From Ahaetulla prasina (Eukaryota; Chordata; Lepidosauria; Squamata; Colubridae), in the NCBI RefSeq assembly GCF_028640845.1, contig NC_080544.1, positions 60,030,711 to 60,094,710 of the forward strand: a stretch of DNA of 64,000 nucleotides, written 5' to 3'. The position numbers and the translations under genes were made by a program. Positions 61,020 to 64,000 of the stretch are shown here, in pieces. The first letter of the stretch is position 1, and each line of letters begins with the position of its first letter. The notes below the pieces were generated by a model. The model saw nothing but the letters and a program-made list of their open reading frames with translations, made no database searches and was not told where the DNA came from.

Positions 61020-63830
61020 AATCTTAACTTTGCCTATGCATGGACTCTTGCATTACAGAGTGGCTGGCCTTATTCAGCATCATCCGTAGAAGACACGGTT
61101 ACCTATGAATGAGCCAGCGGCAGCAACCAGACAATATCCCCTTGCTAGCCAAAGCTCTGAAAGGTCATACAGTGCTGGTCTAGTGGTATGTTCTAATAAA
61201 AGGCAACAATTTTCTTCTTTCTTTTTCATCACCATCACCATCACTATCACCGTCTTCTTGAAAAGGGTGACACTGGAACATTTGAAAACTCTTTCAGAGA
61301 AAAAACAACCCAAGGTTCTCCCTTTGAGCCATTTTCAAGAAACAACTGCTAGATCATTTTATCTGCTGACAACACAGGAGTTGTTCTCCCATGTAAGTAT
61401 TACAGGCTGATCATTTCAAGAAAAACCACAATTGCGATCTGAATGAAGAATAAGAACTCTTTTTTTTAACAACAACTGCATCTCCTGCTGGTGCCCTTTT
61501 CTTAAAAGACATTTAGATTTTACAAATAAATAAAATCTCGCACCTTTTTCTTTTGTCTTTTCCAAGATGAACTCCTTTGAGTTTTTCTTGCTTTATTTCT
61601 TTTCGTTCTGCTGAAGGAATGTTGATACTAGAATGACTGAGAAATGCAAAGCTTGCCTCATAAACTCTTGTGTGAAGGCTGAAATCAGTTTCACAGTTAC
61701 CCACAGACTCTGCATTGATCAACTTATATTTTAATAACTCTGAGGCATCTGTGGCATTTTGCAGGGGTAATGCGGTTTTACTTGATAGATTATTTTGGTA
61801 TTGTTGATGATATTGTTCAATATTTTATTTACTTTTGCTCAAGAAGTCAGCTCCACAAGAGGAGATGTGAACCAAATAGAACATCCTTCTCTTTCTATTT
61901 CTTGACCAGTAATTTCACGGTTTTCTTTTTATTGTATTGAGAAAAAGCTTGTGATTAATTTAAGCACTTCTTACAGCAAATTCCAAGAAGATACAAAATA
62001 TCTAAAATATATAGGGTTTTTTTTTGAGTTACTTTTTAACCTATGCATCATTTATATTTAAAAAGAGATGGTACACATAGCCAATTTATCAAAAAGAAAT
62101 ATTTTACTGCGTTTCTGAGATGCATTTTTTGGTTTGTTTTTAAGTTATGCACTTATAAGAAGATTTCTCTTTTGTGTAATCATTTTCTAAAGTGTTTGTG
62201 TAATTTATGTGGAAAAATGAATAAAAGGGGCAAAGTATTAGTCTCAATTATTAGAAATAACTTTTTTAAAATGACATTTCTTCAGCTGACCTTTATGTTG
62301 ATTTTTCTAGAGAAATCTTGTTTCAAAGATAAAACAGTAGTTGGCCAAAAGACCTACTTTGAGCTATGATAGAGAGGGGAATCTCTAATTTTTTAGTTTA
62401 CTTCAATTTTGTATCCTAACAGCCATGAATTTAAGTATGTTCTTAATTTCAGGCATAAAACTTGAAAATTAACCAAGGCTATAGACATACATAGTCCATC
62501 CAACCAGTTTTTCCCACTCTGGAATCTTCAAAAAGTGCTAAACTATCCTCTCTTTTCTAGCACATTTGGAGATTTTCAGTTGGCTAAATTGAATTATAAA
62601 ATATATTTAAATATTAAATAATAGGTAAATTTTAAATCTGAATGGTCTAGTCTTTTTATGTCCAATTTTTAAGAACTGTGGCTTCTGTTGTTTGTAATGA
62701 AAAGGTAATCTCACATTAAAACAGAATGATGATTCTGTTTGTGTTCACATAAACAATGAACAAACATTAATATAAATAAATGAAGAAGCCGAAAAACTTA
62801 CCTCAGCACAAATTCCAGCAGCTCAAAAATGCTCCAAAAACTGTCCCCATGAGTGACAGGCAGATTAAGCCCAGGGAGAGGCTCATCGACTTCCAAAACA
62901 TATTGTTTTTATATAAAGCCTCCTGCCCGCATATTATTTTTGTTTTCCTGGCATCATACCTTAGTATAAAAAATGCTGGACATTCATTTTTAAAACTTTT
63001 TTACTTTATTAAATGTTATTAATTTATTAGCTACCCACTCCACAAGATTCTGGCAGTTTACAAATCCAAATATACAATTGAAACTGTCAATTGAAACAGT
63101 CAAAAACATGGAACAAAATGGAGGATCCCAAACTTATAAATAGCCATAACAAAAACGTAATAGGGGCTCCACTAACAATTCCCTCAAGGCCTGGGAACAT
63201 AATTAATCATTTTATCATTAATCATAATTTTAGATTAAGGCACAGGCTTGAATATCAAGTACCATTAAATATTAAAGTATTGCTTGGAATCACACCTTTG
63301 AAGGGATTTAACCTTTAAGGAAAACAGCCATCTTTATAGCCTTATCTGGAATATCACCAGTTGGCTTCATACAGTGCATCAAACCCTAAATAAATCTAAT
63401 TAACAAAACACTAGTTTTGTGTTCCCACAACATGTTAAGCCCAAATAAACCATGTTAAATGATGGCCTGTTTCACATTATGTGCTAAATCAATGACTGAA
63501 TTTTCACAGTATGTTGAATAACAATATAGGGTAATTTCATTTTATCATAGATTAGTATATGGCATGAACCTAGCCAATTCTATCTGAATATTATAGGTTT
63601 TAGAAAGGGGAATGGATGTGTATATCGTACATGGTGTCAAAAAGATGTGTTAATCACATTTTAAAATATGTGCCTTGTTACCCCACCCCAATAACTGCCA
63701 GCTCATTTCTGTACATAGAATAAAAAGGATAAAATTTTGTCCTTTGTCTCAAGTACAATTTAAATTCTTTGCCTCAGTTTAAATTCTTAAATGGATTGTT
63801 ACAAGTTTTGCCGGATGATTAAGATGATTA
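61020..63830 (+). other. TLX1 3' UTR and downstream flank
   Basis: No coding exon is visible here. AATAAA signals overlap at 61525-61534, about 0.5 kb after the stop, and are the first plausible polyadenylation site; further AATAAA-like hexamers occur near 62221, 62775 and 63720. The rest is AT-rich unique sequence. LBX1, the usual downstream neighbour, is not reached. Confidence 0.45.
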
Positions 63831-63831
63831 A

Positions 63832-64000
63832 GATGGTGCAGTGGTTAGAGTGCAGTATTATAGGCTACTTCTGCTGTCCACTGGCTGCTAGCAGTTTGGC
63901 AGATCGAATCTTACCAGGCTCAAGGTTGACTCAGCCTTCCATCCTTCCAAGATTGTTAAAATGAGGATCCAGATTGTTGGGGGCAATATGCTGACTCTGT
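63832..64000 (+). mobile_element. Sauria-type SINE, cut by the window end
   Basis: GATGGTGCAGTGGTTAGAGT head, CAGATCGAATCTTACC B box, AAGGTTGACTCAGCCTTCCA body, and the CAGATTGTTGGGGGCAATAT block; it continues past base 64000. Confidence 0.85.

Noticed and set aside
1..64000. CRISPR array, prophage, plasmid or bacterial operon
   Set aside because: Introns, SINEs, LINEs and a homeobox gene show nuclear vertebrate DNA; no regular spacer-repeat pattern was found.
61020..64000. LBX1 exon downstream of TLX1
   Set aside because: No homeodomain or LBX-type motif in any frame; the neighbour is probably beyond the window.

Overview
This is a vertebrate nuclear window, almost certainly from a squamate reptile and probably a snake. 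The evidence is one large-intron developmental gene embedded in AT-rich DNA that is dense in squamate-type repeats: tRNA-derived Sauria-type SINEs, several CR1/L2-group LINEs, a Rex1-like LINE, 5'-truncated L1 insertions, many short hAT elements with 8-bp target-site duplications, and Tigger/mariner-like fragments. The species call is inference.

The only protein-coding gene I can support is TLX1 (HOX11), on the + strand in three coding exons (43230-43713, 48680-48917, 60797-61019). They join in phase to a 314-residue homeodomain protein with an EH1 motif, an FPWM motif, a TLX-type homeodomain with Thr47, and a conserved C-terminus. A CpG-rich promoter lies upstream and carries a TGATTGAT PBX/HOX site. 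Exon 2 has two in-frame 3' splice sites 36 bases apart. Intron 2, at 11.9 kb, is filled with SINEs and DNA transposons.

Region by region: 1-1.8 kb is an L2/CR1-group LINE with an open frame but an altered RT catalytic motif. 1.8-8.2 kb is mostly unique sequence with a CpG-rich island-like block at 4.2-5.2 kb. 8.25-9.65 kb is a 5'-truncated L1 with a 16-bp target duplication. 9.7-15.4 kb is unique sequence with a SINE, a small hAT and a CR1-like tail. 15.4-19.3 kb is a nest of transposons, including a long inverted repeat. 19.9-22.4 kb holds two more copies of the first LINE in opposite orientations. 23.7-26.3 kb is a Rex1-like LINE interrupted by a hAT. 26.9-27.4 kb is a GA-rich tract. 27.9-30.4 kb is a degenerate satellite-like array whose units change orientation and carry telomere-like TTAGGG motifs. 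30.9-32.1 kb is a decayed CR1. 32.46-35.83 kb is a nearly identical tandem duplication of a 1.68-kb CpG-rich unique segment. 35.8-43.2 kb is the low-repeat TLX1 upstream region, followed by TLX1 itself and about 3 kb of downstream sequence. LBX1 and KAZALD1, the neighbours of TLX1 in other vertebrates, are not visible here.

No bacterial-style system or other protein gene is supported. The most unusual items are the tandem duplication of a CpG-rich segment upstream of TLX1 (real or an assembly artefact), the orientation-switching array with telomere-like motifs, the nested hAT/hairpin complex, and the candidate alternative splice acceptor in TLX1.
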